From: Granulibacter bethesdensis
GTDB taxonomy: Bacteria > Pseudomonadota > Alphaproteobacteria > Acetobacterales > Acetobacteraceae
Reading direction: 5' to 3'
Length of the DNA stretch: 64,000 nt
Assembly (NCBI RefSeq): GCF_001889525.1
Contig: NZ_CP018192.1
Location: 62,001 to 126,000 of the forward strand
Positions 53,811 through 64,000 of this stretch are shown here, one piece after another. The notes beneath the pieces were generated by a model, which was given only the letters and a program-made list of their open reading frames with translations, was not told where the DNA came from and made no database searches. The position numbers were made by a program, and so were the translations under genes. How positions within the stretch are numbered: position 1 is the first letter of the stretch; each line of letters opens with the position of its first letter.

Positions 53811-54788
53811 ATGACAGGCCCGGCCCGTGTGCAGTCAGTCTCGTTCGGGCGGCGTGCCGTGCTGGGTGCGGGCGCCGGTCTGGGATTTTGTCTTTGTTGC
53901 CTGCGCCCGACCCGCGCCGCAGCGCCTGACTGGGTTTTTCAGGAGGCTGCGCCGGGCATTTTCGTCCGCCATGGCGTGGATGAGGACGCGACCGCCGAGA
54001 ATCAGGATGCCATCGCCAATATCGGCTTCGTAATCGGCCAGCATTCGGTCGCGGTGATCGATCCGGGCGGCTGTCTTGAGGACGGGCGGCGTCTGCGGGC
54101 GGCCATTCGCTCGCGGACCAGCCTTCCGGTCAGCCATGTGATCATCACCCATGTCCATCCTGACCATGGCTTCGGGGCAGGGGCTTTTCTGGACGACCAT
54201 CCGGTGATTGTCGGCCATGCCAGACTGGCGGCAGCCCTTGCGGCTCGGGGCACGTTCTATCGCGACAAGCTGGATGAGATTCTCGGCCAGGGTCGGGCAG
54301 GGCCGGTGGTGATGCCGACCATGCCGGTCCGGGACACAGCGGAGATTGATCTGGGCAATCGCGTGCTGGCGCTGACGGCGCATCCGAAGGCGCATACGGA
54401 TGCCGATCTGTCGGTGCTGGACCGCTCTACCGGTACGTTGTTTACCGGAGACCTGCTGTTTGTCCGCCGTGTTCCGGCGCTGGATGGCAGTCTCAAGGGC
54501 TGGCTTGGCGTTTTGAAGACGTTACCGGCGATCCACCCGGCACGGATGGTGCCGGGTCATGGCCCGGTGGATGCGGCCTCCCTGACTGGATGGAGCGCCG
54601 GGGTGGAAGCCTTGCGGCTGTATCTGGACACGCTGCTGACGGAAACCCGCAAAGCTATTGCTGATAATGTCCCGATCGGTCAGGCCGCGCATCAGGTAGC
54701 GGTCGGGCAGAAGGACCGCTGGACGCTGTTTGCGGATTATAATGGCCGCAATGTCGAGGAGGCCTATCACGAACTTGAATGGGAATAA
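53811..54788 (+). CDS. Quinoprotein relay system zinc metallohydrolase (MBL fold)
   Basis: 325 aa from ATG 53811 (AGGA 8 bases upstream). The N-terminus has a twin-arginine signal (SFGRRAVLGAGAGLG). A metallo-beta-lactamase fold follows with the zinc motif THVHPDHGFGAG near residue 115, HPKAHTDADLSV, FTGDLLF and VPGHGP. It belongs to the set associated with PQQ-dependent dehydrogenases and their cytochromes (quinoprotein relay system). No PQQ dehydrogenase adjoins it here, so it may serve one elsewhere. Periplasmic. Confidence 0.85.
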   Translation: MTGPARVQSVSFGRRAVLGAGAGLGFCLCCLRPTRAAAPDWVFQEAAPGIFVRHGVDEDATAENQDAIANIGFVIGQHSVAVIDPGGCLEDGRRLRAAIRSRTSLPVSHVIITHVHPDHGFGAGAFLDDHPVIVGHARLAAALAARGTFYRDKLDEILGQGRAGPVVMPTMPVRDTAEIDLGNRVLALTAHPKAHTDADLSVLDRSTGTLFTGDLLFVRRVPALDGSLKGWLGVLKTLPAIHPARMVPGHGPVDAASLTGWSAGVEALRLYLDTLLTETRKAIADNVPIGQAAHQVAVGQKDRWTLFADYNGRNVEEAYHELEWE

Positions 54789-54847
54789 GGGCGCTGGCGC
54801 GTTTGGGCGCTTGACTTGCGCGGCAGTTACGCCGAGGGTCGCAAGCA

Positions 54848-57765
<2,918 letters not shown>

Positions 57766-57874
57766 TTTCGCCAAAAAAGCCATCGCTGCAAGAGTCATCG
57801 AAAGATCGTGGCCTAATCACCGTATCCGGCTTTAGCCTGACAAAGGTTGCATGATGCAGCATGGAGGTCTGGCA

Positions 57875-60800
57875 ATGACCAGAAGCGGATTGTTCACGGA
57901 TCTGGCGCAGGATCTTGGTACGGTGACGAAAGCGCGGCATCGTCTGGATATGGCCTGCCGTCGTCCGGAGCAGGATTGTGTGGCGTCCCTGTTGCCGCTC
58001 GCTTCCCTGTCCGACCATGCGGCATCACAGGCCGATACGCTGGCCCGGTCTCTGGCAGAGAGGCTGCGTGAGCATGGGCCAGGCAATGGTCTGTCGGCGC
58101 TGATACATGAATACGATCTGTCCAGCCAGGAAGGCGTCGCCCTGATGTGTCTGGCAGAGGCGCTGCTGCGTATACCCGATGATGGAACGCGGGATGCGCT
58201 GATTCGTGATAAAATCGGTCATGGCGACTGGCATACGCATCTGGGTTGGACACGCCCTTTGTTTGTCAATGCGGCGACATGGAGCCTGGTGCTGACGGGG
58301 CGGCTGGTAGCCCCCTCCCCTGCCTCCAATCTTGGGGCGGTATTAACCAGACTGATCGGACGGGCGGGGGAGCCCGTGATCCGCCATGCGATGGATCGGG
58401 TTGTTCGTTTGCTGGGTACGCGCTTTGTCGCGGGCGAGACGATCGAAGCGGCGTTGGCTGTTACCAGCCTGCTCTGGACGCAGGGATTTCGTCATTCCTA
58501 CGACATGCTGGGTGAAGCGGCGATGACCCGCGCCGATGCAGATCGATATTATCGTGCCTATGAACATGCGATTGACTGCATTGGTGCTACCTTGCGGGCG
58601 CGTGGATATGAGTCAGCGGAGGATATGACTGCCCTGCTTGAGGCGCCGAGTATTTCGATCAAGCTTTCAGCCCTGCATCCGCGCTATGAACATACGCAAC
58701 ATGCGCGGATTATGCAGGATCTGCCTCCGCTTTTGAGAAATCTGGCCGCGATGGCCCGGGCAAACGGGATCGCCCTGACTATCGATGCGGAGGAAGCGGA
58801 TCGGCTGCCTCTCTCGCTGGATGTATTGGCGGCTTTATGTGCTGATCCTGTGGTGGCGGGGTGGAATGGCATCGGTTTGGCCGTGCAGGCTTATCAGCGC
58901 CGTGCGCCAGCGGTGATCGAAAATTTGATTGATCTTGCCCGCCATCATGGCAGGCGCCTGATGGTACGGCTGGTAAAAGGGGCCTATTGGGACAGCGAAA
59001 TCAAACGTGCACAAATCGACGGACTGGAAAGTTTTCCGGTTTTCACACGAAAATCTTATACCGATCTTTCCTACGTTGCTTGTGCACGGATGTTGCTGGA
59101 AGCGCCTGATGCCGTGTTCCCGCAATTTGCCACGCATAATGCCCGCACAGTGGCTACGATTATCGCGATGGCAGAGGAGATAACCGGCGTATCATTCAAT
59201 CCTGACCAATATGAATTTCAGTGTCTCCACGGCATGGGCGAGGCACTTTATACCGATGTGGTACGGCCTGATGGTCTGAACAGGCCGTGCAGGATCTACG
59301 CCCCCGTTGGTACCCATGAAACTTTACTGGCTTATCTTGTGCGTCGCCTGCTGGAGAATGGTGCGAATACGTCTTTCATCAATCGTGTTGCTGACACCGC
59401 GATTTCCCTCGACCAACTCATTGCTGATCCGGTGGAACAGATCCTCGCGATGCGGGCGGAGTGCGGTACACCTCATCCCAAAATACGGTCTCCACGAAGC
59501 CTGTACAGGCCGGAGCGGGACAATGCATGGGGGATTGATCTGACAGATGCCACGAGGATGGCACAGCTTGCCGAAGCATGCATCACGCTGTCCTCAAGAC
59601 GGTGGATGGTTTCCGTAGAGGAATGTGCGCGCGGAGAACGCATTTCGATCCGTAATCCGTCTGCTCCATGGGATCATATCGGCGACGTCGTTTTCGCCAC
59701 GGCGGAGGAGGTAGACCGTGCAATAGCGTGCGCCAGGCAAGCGGCTCCCTTATGGGCTGCGGAGCCTCTCTCCCGTCGCGCAGCCTGCCTGCGAGAGGCT
59801 GCAGATGCGATGGAACGCGATGTTGCCCTGTTCATCAGTCTGGCTGTGCGTGAAGCAGGCAAGACGATCCCGAATGCTATTGGAGAGGTGCGGGAGGCCG
59901 TTGATTTCCTGCGCTACTATGCGGCCGGTATCGAGAATGGATGGAATGCGCAGACGCATCCTCCGCTGGGTGTGGTGACATGTATCAGCCCGTGGAATTT
60001 CCCGCTGGCCATTTTCACAGGCCAGGTTGCGGCGGCTTTGGCAGCGGGAAATGCCGTGCTGGCAAAACCCGCTGAGCAAACACCGCTCATCGCGGCTGAG
60101 GCGGTTGCTGTCCTGCATCGTGCCGGTGTCCCCACGGCGGTGTTGCAGCTTGTTCCTGGCGATGGCGCAGTAGGGGCGATGCTGGTGGCCGATTCACGCG
60201 TTGATGGAGTCGTTTTTACCGGCTCTACCGAAGCAGCCCATTCCATTCAGCGTTCTTTGTCACATCGTTTGAATATGCATGGTGATCCGGTTCCGCTGAT
60301 TGCCGAAACCGGTGGACAAAACGCCATGATTGTCGATAGCACCGCTTTGCCGGAGCAGGTGGTGTCTGATGTTCTGATGTCGGCTTTTGACAGTGCCGGT
60401 CAACGTTGTTCGGCCCTGCGTGTGCTGTGTCTTCAGGATGACATTGCTGATCTGGTCATCACCATGCTGCGTGGAGCCTTGCAGGAGCGTATGACGGCAC
60501 GTCCCGACCGGCTTGACACTGATATAGGTCCTGTCATCAGCGCTGCTGCCAGAGACGCGATTGAGGACCATATTGCAGCGATGGCGCGGGCAGGCTGCAT
60601 AGTGCATCGTGCGGCTTTGCGGCAGGAGACGGAGGATGGTTTCTTCGTTGCTCCGACCATCATAGAGCTTGGATCACATCCAATCCCCGACAAGGAAATT
60701 TTCGGGCCTGTTTTGCATGTGCTGAAATTTCACAGGGATGATCTGTCCGATGTGATCGCCAGGATCAACGCAACCGGATATGCGCTGACCTTTGGCATTC

Positions 60801-61564
60801 ATAGCCGTATCCAGGAAACCGCCGATCATGCCTGCATGAAAATTACGGCCGGCAATATATATGTCAATCGCAGTATGATCGGCGCCGTTGTTGGTGTGCA
60901 GCCTTTCGGAGGGCACGGTCTGTCTGGTACCGGTCCGAAGGCGGGTGGTCCACTTTATCTTTCCCGTCTGGTGGCGCATGCGCCACCATCACCCGTGAAA
61001 CAGTTTTTTATTGAGGAAGAAGAAAACGCTGTACCAGTCCCGATGAAAGTCTGGCAGGCATGGGTAAAGCAGAAGGGAATTGAACCTTTGTCTCTCCCAA
61101 TCTTGCGGTATGATCGGGATATGGTGCTGCCTGGACCGGTGGGAGAGCAGAATATTTATCGCCTGTCACCCCGATCCACTCTGTTATGCATCGCTTCCGA
61201 TCTGGAAGGACTATCGTATCTGGTACAATCGGCTCTGGCGGCGGGTATAAAGCATATTGTGGTCTCCATTCCCGCTGACATCACAGGTGTATTCAACACA
61301 TTGCCGGATTCATTGCGTTCGACCGTGGTTTTGGCTGCATCGGATCAGGAGGGGAATCCGGATGCCGTGCTTTTTGAGGGGGATGATGCGGCCCTGATCG
61401 CATTGCAGAAACATCTTGCGCATCAATCCGGCAAAATCGTGCCAGTCTATCGTATCCGCAGGCAGGGCAGAGATATCCCGTTGCTGGCTTTGGTGACAGA
61501 ATGCACGATCAGCATCAACACGGCTGCTGCCGGGGGGAATGCCGCCCTGATGGCAATGACATAG
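57875..61564 (+). CDS. putA: Bifunctional proline dehydrogenase / P5C dehydrogenase
   Basis: Oxidises proline to glutamate in two steps. 1229 aa from ATG 57875, which has GGAGG 7 bases upstream; ATGs at 57851/57854 are less well placed. The PRODH barrel (SIKLSALHPRYE; RRLMVRLVKGAYWDSEIKRA; GTHETLLAYLVRRLLENGA) fills residues about 150-500, the aldehyde dehydrogenase domain (SPWNFPLAIFTGQVAAALAAGNAV; catalytic Glu in AETGGQNAM; Cys in DSAGQRCSALRVL) residues about 530-1040, and a C-terminal domain follows. There is no ribbon-helix-helix domain at the N-terminus, so it is not a self-repressor like E. coli PutA. Confidence 0.97.
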   Translation: MTRSGLFTDLAQDLGTVTKARHRLDMACRRPEQDCVASLLPLASLSDHAASQADTLARSLAERLREHGPGNGLSALIHEYDLSSQEGVALMCLAEALLRIPDDGTRDALIRDKIGHGDWHTHLGWTRPLFVNAATWSLVLTGRLVAPSPASNLGAVLTRLIGRAGEPVIRHAMDRVVRLLGTRFVAGETIEAALAVTSLLWTQGFRHSYDMLGEAAMTRADADRYYRAYEHAIDCIGATLRARGYESAEDMTALLEAPSISIKLSALHPRYEHTQHARIMQDLPPLLRNLAAMARANGIALTIDAEEADRLPLSLDVLAALCADPVVAGWNGIGLAVQAYQRRAPAVIENLIDLARHHGRRLMVRLVKGAYWDSEIKRAQIDGLESFPVFTRKSYTDLSYVACARMLLEAPDAVFPQFATHNARTVATIIAMAEEITGVSFNPDQYEFQCLHGMGEALYTDVVRPDGLNRPCRIYAPVGTHETLLAYLVRRLLENGANTSFINRVADTAISLDQLIADPVEQILAMRAECGTPHPKIRSPRSLYRPERDNAWGIDLTDATRMAQLAEACITLSSRRWMVSVEECARGERISIRNPSAPWDHIGDVVFATAEEVDRAIACARQAAPLWAAEPLSRRAACLREAADAMERDVALFISLAVREAGKTIPNAIGEVREAVDFLRYYAAGIENGWNAQTHPPLGVVTCISPWNFPLAIFTGQVAAALAAGNAVLAKPAEQTPLIAAEAVAVLHRAGVPTAVLQLVPGDGAVGAMLVADSRVDGVVFTGSTEAAHSIQRSLSHRLNMHGDPVPLIAETGGQNAMIVDSTALPEQVVSDVLMSAFDSAGQRCSALRVLCLQDDIADLVITMLRGALQERMTARPDRLDTDIGPVISAAARDAIEDHIAAMARAGCIVHRAALRQETEDGFFVAPTIIELGSHPIPDKEIFGPVLHVLKFHRDDLSDVIARINATGYALTFGIHSRIQETADHACMKITAGNIYVNRSMIGAVVGVQPFGGHGLSGTGPKAGGPLYLSRLVAHAPPSPVKQFFIEEEENAVPVPMKVWQAWVKQKGIEPLSLPILRYDRDMVLPGPVGEQNIYRLSPRSTLLCIASDLEGLSYLVQSALAAGIKHIVVSIPADITGVFNTLPDSLRSTVVLAASDQEGNPDAVLFEGDDAALIALQKHLAHQSGKIVPVYRIRRQGRDIPLLALVTECTISINTAAAGGNAALMAMT

Positions 61565-61592
61565 GCAGTGACGGCTTAAGCATCCATGGGCT

Positions 61593-61640
61593 GATACGAA
61601 AAAAGGGAGGACGCACCAGGCATCCTCCCTTCTTCGTATC
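61593..61640. terminator. Bidirectional terminator between putA and bfr
   Basis: A large hairpin: GATACGA (61593-61599) with TCGTATC (61634-61640) outside, and an inner GGGAGG/CCTCCC stem with a 4- to 6-base loop. A and T runs flank the inner stem so it can work in both directions between the convergent genes. Confidence 0.9.
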
Positions 61641-61660
61641 CAAGCGGGATAATAAGCCGA

Positions 61661-62146
61661 TCAGTGGTCGCCGTCCGGGGCGTCGCTGTTCAGCTGCACC
61701 CAGTTCTGCACGCCCATGCGATTGATCATGTCCTGCTGGGTTTCGATGAAGTCCACATGGTGTTCTTCGTCACGCAGGATGGAGGCCAGAAGATCGCGGG
61801 TCGGGAAATCGCGGATGCTTTCGGCATAGGCAATGAATTCACGCAGATCGGCGATGGCGGTGACTTCCAGTTCCAGATCGCGCTGCAGAACTTCTTCCGG
61901 CGTTTCGCCGATCAGAACATGGTTCAGACGCTGCACATTCGGCAGGCCTTCCAGAAACAGGATGCGCTTGATCAGCTCATCGGCATGCTTCATTTCTTCC
62001 ACGGATTCCTTGAATTCGTGGCGGCCCATTTTCGTCATGCCCCAGTTTTCGAGCATGCGGGCATGCAGGAAATACTGGTTAATCGCGGTCAGCTCGTTGG
62101 TCAGAACCTTGTTAAGATTCTGGATCGTTGTGGCATCGGCCTTCAT
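61661..62146 (-). CDS. bfr: Bacterioferritin
   Basis: 161 aa from ATG 62146, with GGAG upstream; ATG 62155 is also possible. 24-mer iron store with ferroxidase glutamates and histidines visible (LTNELTAINQYFLHARMLEN, EEMKHADELIKRILFLEG, REFIAYAESIRDF, ILRDEEHHVDFIETQ). A haem-binding Met lies in the second helix region. It is followed upstream by bfd, the matching ferredoxin. Confidence 0.97.
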   Translation of the reverse strand: MKADATTIQNLNKVLTNELTAINQYFLHARMLENWGMTKMGRHEFKESVEEMKHADELIKRILFLEGLPNVQRLNHVLIGETPEEVLQRDLELEVTAIADLREFIAYAESIRDFPTRDLLASILRDEEHHVDFIETQQDMINRMGVQNWVQLNSDAPDGDH

Positions 62147-62363
62147 TGGTCTCATCTCCCGTTTTCAACTGCGGCGGACCCTATCCGAGGGGCCGGGGGC
62201 GGATAAAGCCTGATGATTGCAAGCAGATCGCAGCTAGGGCGGGGTGAAACTGTTTCGCATTACCGCTTGTGCGGGAGATGAGAGGAAGATGCATTTACAG
62301 GAAAGTATATTCCTATGATTTTTCAATGCATTGCTTCCACGAAACCGGCTCTGGCAAGCCCGT

Positions 62364-62561
62364 TCAGTCGCCCGCTTCGAGACTGAGAATGCTTTCGTCA
62401 TTTGCAACACTGGGTATCATTTTAAGCATGGCCTGGGCGCATCTGCCGCATTGCGCAGTGCAGCCGCAGGCTCGGTACAGCTCTGCCAGACGGCAGGCGC
62501 CAGCCTGAGCGGCGGCGCAAACCTGTTTATCCGTCAGGCCGTTACAGATGCAGATATACAT
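62364..62561 (-). CDS. bfd: Bacterioferritin-associated ferredoxin
   Basis: 65 aa. The Fe-S cysteines are in YICICNGLTDKQV and CGCTAQCGRCAQAM, giving the CxC...CxxC pattern of Bfd. It would reduce and release iron from Bfr. It is encoded 217 bases upstream of bfr on the same strand, in the usual pairing, though a separate promoter for bfr is possible given the spacer. Confidence 0.93.
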   Translation of the reverse strand: MYICICNGLTDKQVCAAAQAGACRLAELYRACGCTAQCGRCAQAMLKMIPSVANDESILSLEAGD

Positions 62562-62763
62562 CGATGGGGCAAACCTGGATTCGAATAAGGCGGGTGTGAA
62601 TGAGGCTGCTTAGCTTGGTTGGTATGAAAATGCAAATAGATTGCAATTGCAGATGACGGCATTGGGCGGCAGCGTGTTTTCACGGCATGATGAGGCCGGA
62701 TAACAACCGGTATCCGACGATTCGTCATGGGACGGCAGGGGCCGGCAGGCAGGGAACAGGGCG

Positions 62764-63753
62764 ATGGCAGGCGGCTTGCGGGTGGCGGTCCAGATGGACC
62801 CGATGGACAGCATCAACATTGCCGGCGACAGCAGTTTTGCGCTGATGCTGGAGGCACAGGCCCGTGGCCATGCGCTGTGGCACTACGAAGTCAGGCATAT
62901 GGCCTTGCGGGAGGGGGGAGGGCAGCTGAATGGCGCGACAGGGGCACGGCTGCTGGCGCGGGCACATCCGGTTTCGGTACGGAGGATCGACGCGGCCTAT
63001 TACACGTTTGGCCCGACGGAGATTCTCGATCTCGCGACCATGGATGTGGTGCTGATGCGGCAGGATCCGCCTTTCGACATGGCCTATATCACCGCGACCC
63101 ACATGCTGGAGCATATCCACCCTCACACGCTGGTGGTGAATGATCCGGCAGGCGTGCGGAACGCGCCGGAGAAAATTCTGGTCACCCATTTTCCTGATTT
63201 GATGCCGCCGACACTGGTGACATGGGATGTGGAGGCGATCCGCGCTTTCCGTGCCGAGCATCGTGATATCGTGGTCAAACCGCTCTACGGCAATGGGGGG
63301 GCCGGGGTGTTCCGGGTCAAGGAAGATGATGAAAATCTAAGTTCTTTGCTGGAAATGTTTTTCTCCCGCTCGCGGGAGCCCCTGATGGTGCAACGCTATG
63401 AAGCGGCGGTGCGGCAGGGGGACAAGCGCATCATCCTGATCGATGGGGAGCCGGTGGGTGCGATCAACCGTGTGCCTGCGGCCGGAGAAAGCCGCAGTAA
63501 CATGCATGTCGGTGGCCGTCCTGAAGCCGCGGGGCTGACGGCGCGGGATCGGGAGATCTGTGCCGCGATTGGTCCAGTGCTGAAGGAGCGCGGCCTGATT
63601 TTCGCGGGGATCGACGTGATCGGGAACTGGCTGACGGAGATTAACGTCACCTCGCCGACCGGGCTTCAGGAAATTGGCCGGTTCGATGGGGTCAATCTGG
63701 CCGCTCGCATCTGGGATGCCATCGAAAGCCGCAAGGCAGCATTGGCGGCCTGA
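62764..63753 (+). CDS. gshB: Glutathione synthetase
   Basis: Joins gamma-glutamylcysteine and glycine. 329 aa ATP-grasp protein: N-terminal [41 protein letters not shown] site [15 protein letters not shown] near residue 170, and the metal/ATP ligands [13 protein letters not shown] near the C-terminus. Standard length. Cytoplasmic. Confidence 0.97.
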   Translation: MAGGLRVAVQMDPMDSINIAGDSSFALMLEAQARGHALWHYEVRHMALREGGGQLNGATGARLLARAHPVSVRRIDAAYYTFGPTEILDLATMDVVLMRQDPPFDMAYITATHMLEHIHPHTLVVNDPAGVRNAPEKILVTHFPDLMPPTLVTWDVEAIRAFRAEHRDIVVKPLYGNGGAGVFRVKEDDENLSSLLEMFFSRSREPLMVQRYEAAVRQGDKRIILIDGEPVGAINRVPAAGESRSNMHVGGRPEAAGLTARDREICAAIGPVLKERGLIFAGIDVIGNWLTEINVTSPTGLQEIGRFDGVNLAARIWDAIESRKAALAA

Positions 63754-63776
63754 TACAGATCAGGCAGGGCAAGGCC

Positions 63777-64000
63777 ATGATTGATCTGGTTCTGTTCGAT
63801 ATGGATGGGGTGCTGGCGGAGGTCGATAAATCGGCTCGTGCCGCATGGCTCGGGGCGCTGGCCGGATGCAGGGCGGAGGATGTTCAACAGGCCCTGTGGG
63901 ACTCGGGCTTTGATGATCAGGGCGATGATGGCCGTCTGCGTGGGGAAGCCTATCTGACGGCATTCGGGCAGGTGCTGGGCTATCCGCTTTCTATGCAGGA
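63777..64000 (+). CDS. HAD-superfamily hydrolase (3' end beyond window)
   Basis: The first 74 residues are visible, starting MIDLVLFDMDGVLAEVDKSA with the HAD motif I (DxDGV, nucleophile Asp). It is a phosphatase/mutase-type HAD of the beta-phosphoglucomutase or phosphoglycolate phosphatase group; the substrate cannot be told from this part. It lies 23 bases after gshB, so cotranscription is probable. Confidence 0.85.
   Translation, partial: MIDLVLFDMDGVLAEVDKSARAAWLGALAGCRAEDVQQALWDSGFDDQGDDGRLRGEAYLTAFGQVLGYPLSMQ

Overview
The window reads as a chromosomal segment of an alphaproteobacterium, most likely an acetic-acid-bacterium relative (Acetobacteraceae; a Granulibacter-like genome is my best guess). 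This rests on overall gene style, a SAM-II riboswitch before metZ, a quinoprotein-relay zinc metallohydrolase, and soxBDAG/gbcAB/dgcAB-type betaine catabolism. The taxonomic call is inference; no rRNA gene is present.

Layout. 1-3480: the end of an SDR reductase gene, a Bcr/CflA-type exporter, and rho with its own intrinsic terminator. 3455-8042: a more AT-rich accessory patch with two DUF/Glyco_tranf_2_4-type glycosyltransferases flanking an unrecognised exported protein. 8146-13477: rraA, ahcY, a small unknown gene, tRNA-Ala(GGC), a phosphopantetheinyl transferase, ohr, a class I amidotransferase and a histidine phosphatase.

13485-34318 is the core of the window: a near-complete glycine betaine to pyruvate route on the minus strand, with a choline/betaine ABC importer (choXWV) transcribed divergently. 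GbcA/GbcB demethylate betaine to dimethylglycine. DgcA/DgcB with EtfAB take dimethylglycine to sarcosine. SoxBDAG oxidises sarcosine to glycine plus methylene-THF. SdaA deaminates serine, made from glycine by a GlyA that is not in the window, to pyruvate. Two GlxA-type (DJ-1/PfpI plus AraC) regulators lie inside the gene block. Many junctions are 4-nt ATGA overlaps, so the cluster appears to be one or two long translationally coupled operons.

34409-37206: folE, apaG, and metZ under a SAM-II riboswitch, then tRNA-Gly(CCC). 37207-44200, just downstream of that tRNA, is an AT-richer stress island: two YciF-like ferritin-fold proteins, a KGG-repeat (YciG-like) protein, a DUF6496-like basic protein, an SDR, a frameshifted DJ-1/PfpI gene and a frameshift-scarred membrane protein gene. 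44270-49014: pduO-type cobalamin adenosyltransferase, a TonB-like protein with a 24-bp repeat in its N-terminus, a CDF metal exporter, a quinone-oxidoreductase-like protein, a PH-domain protein and an RluA synthase. 49330-53730: rfbBACD (dTDP-L-rhamnose) plus a glycosyltransferase. 53811-64000: a quinoprotein-relay metallohydrolase, a TPP riboswitch with thiC, a SirB1-like protein with a probable CTG start, putA, bfr/bfd, gshB, and the start of a HAD hydrolase.

I did not find a clearly new multi-gene system. The items most worth following are the regulatory architecture of the betaine operon, the tRNA-Gly stress island with its broken genes, the glycosyltransferase/exported-protein patch, and the repeat inside tonB.
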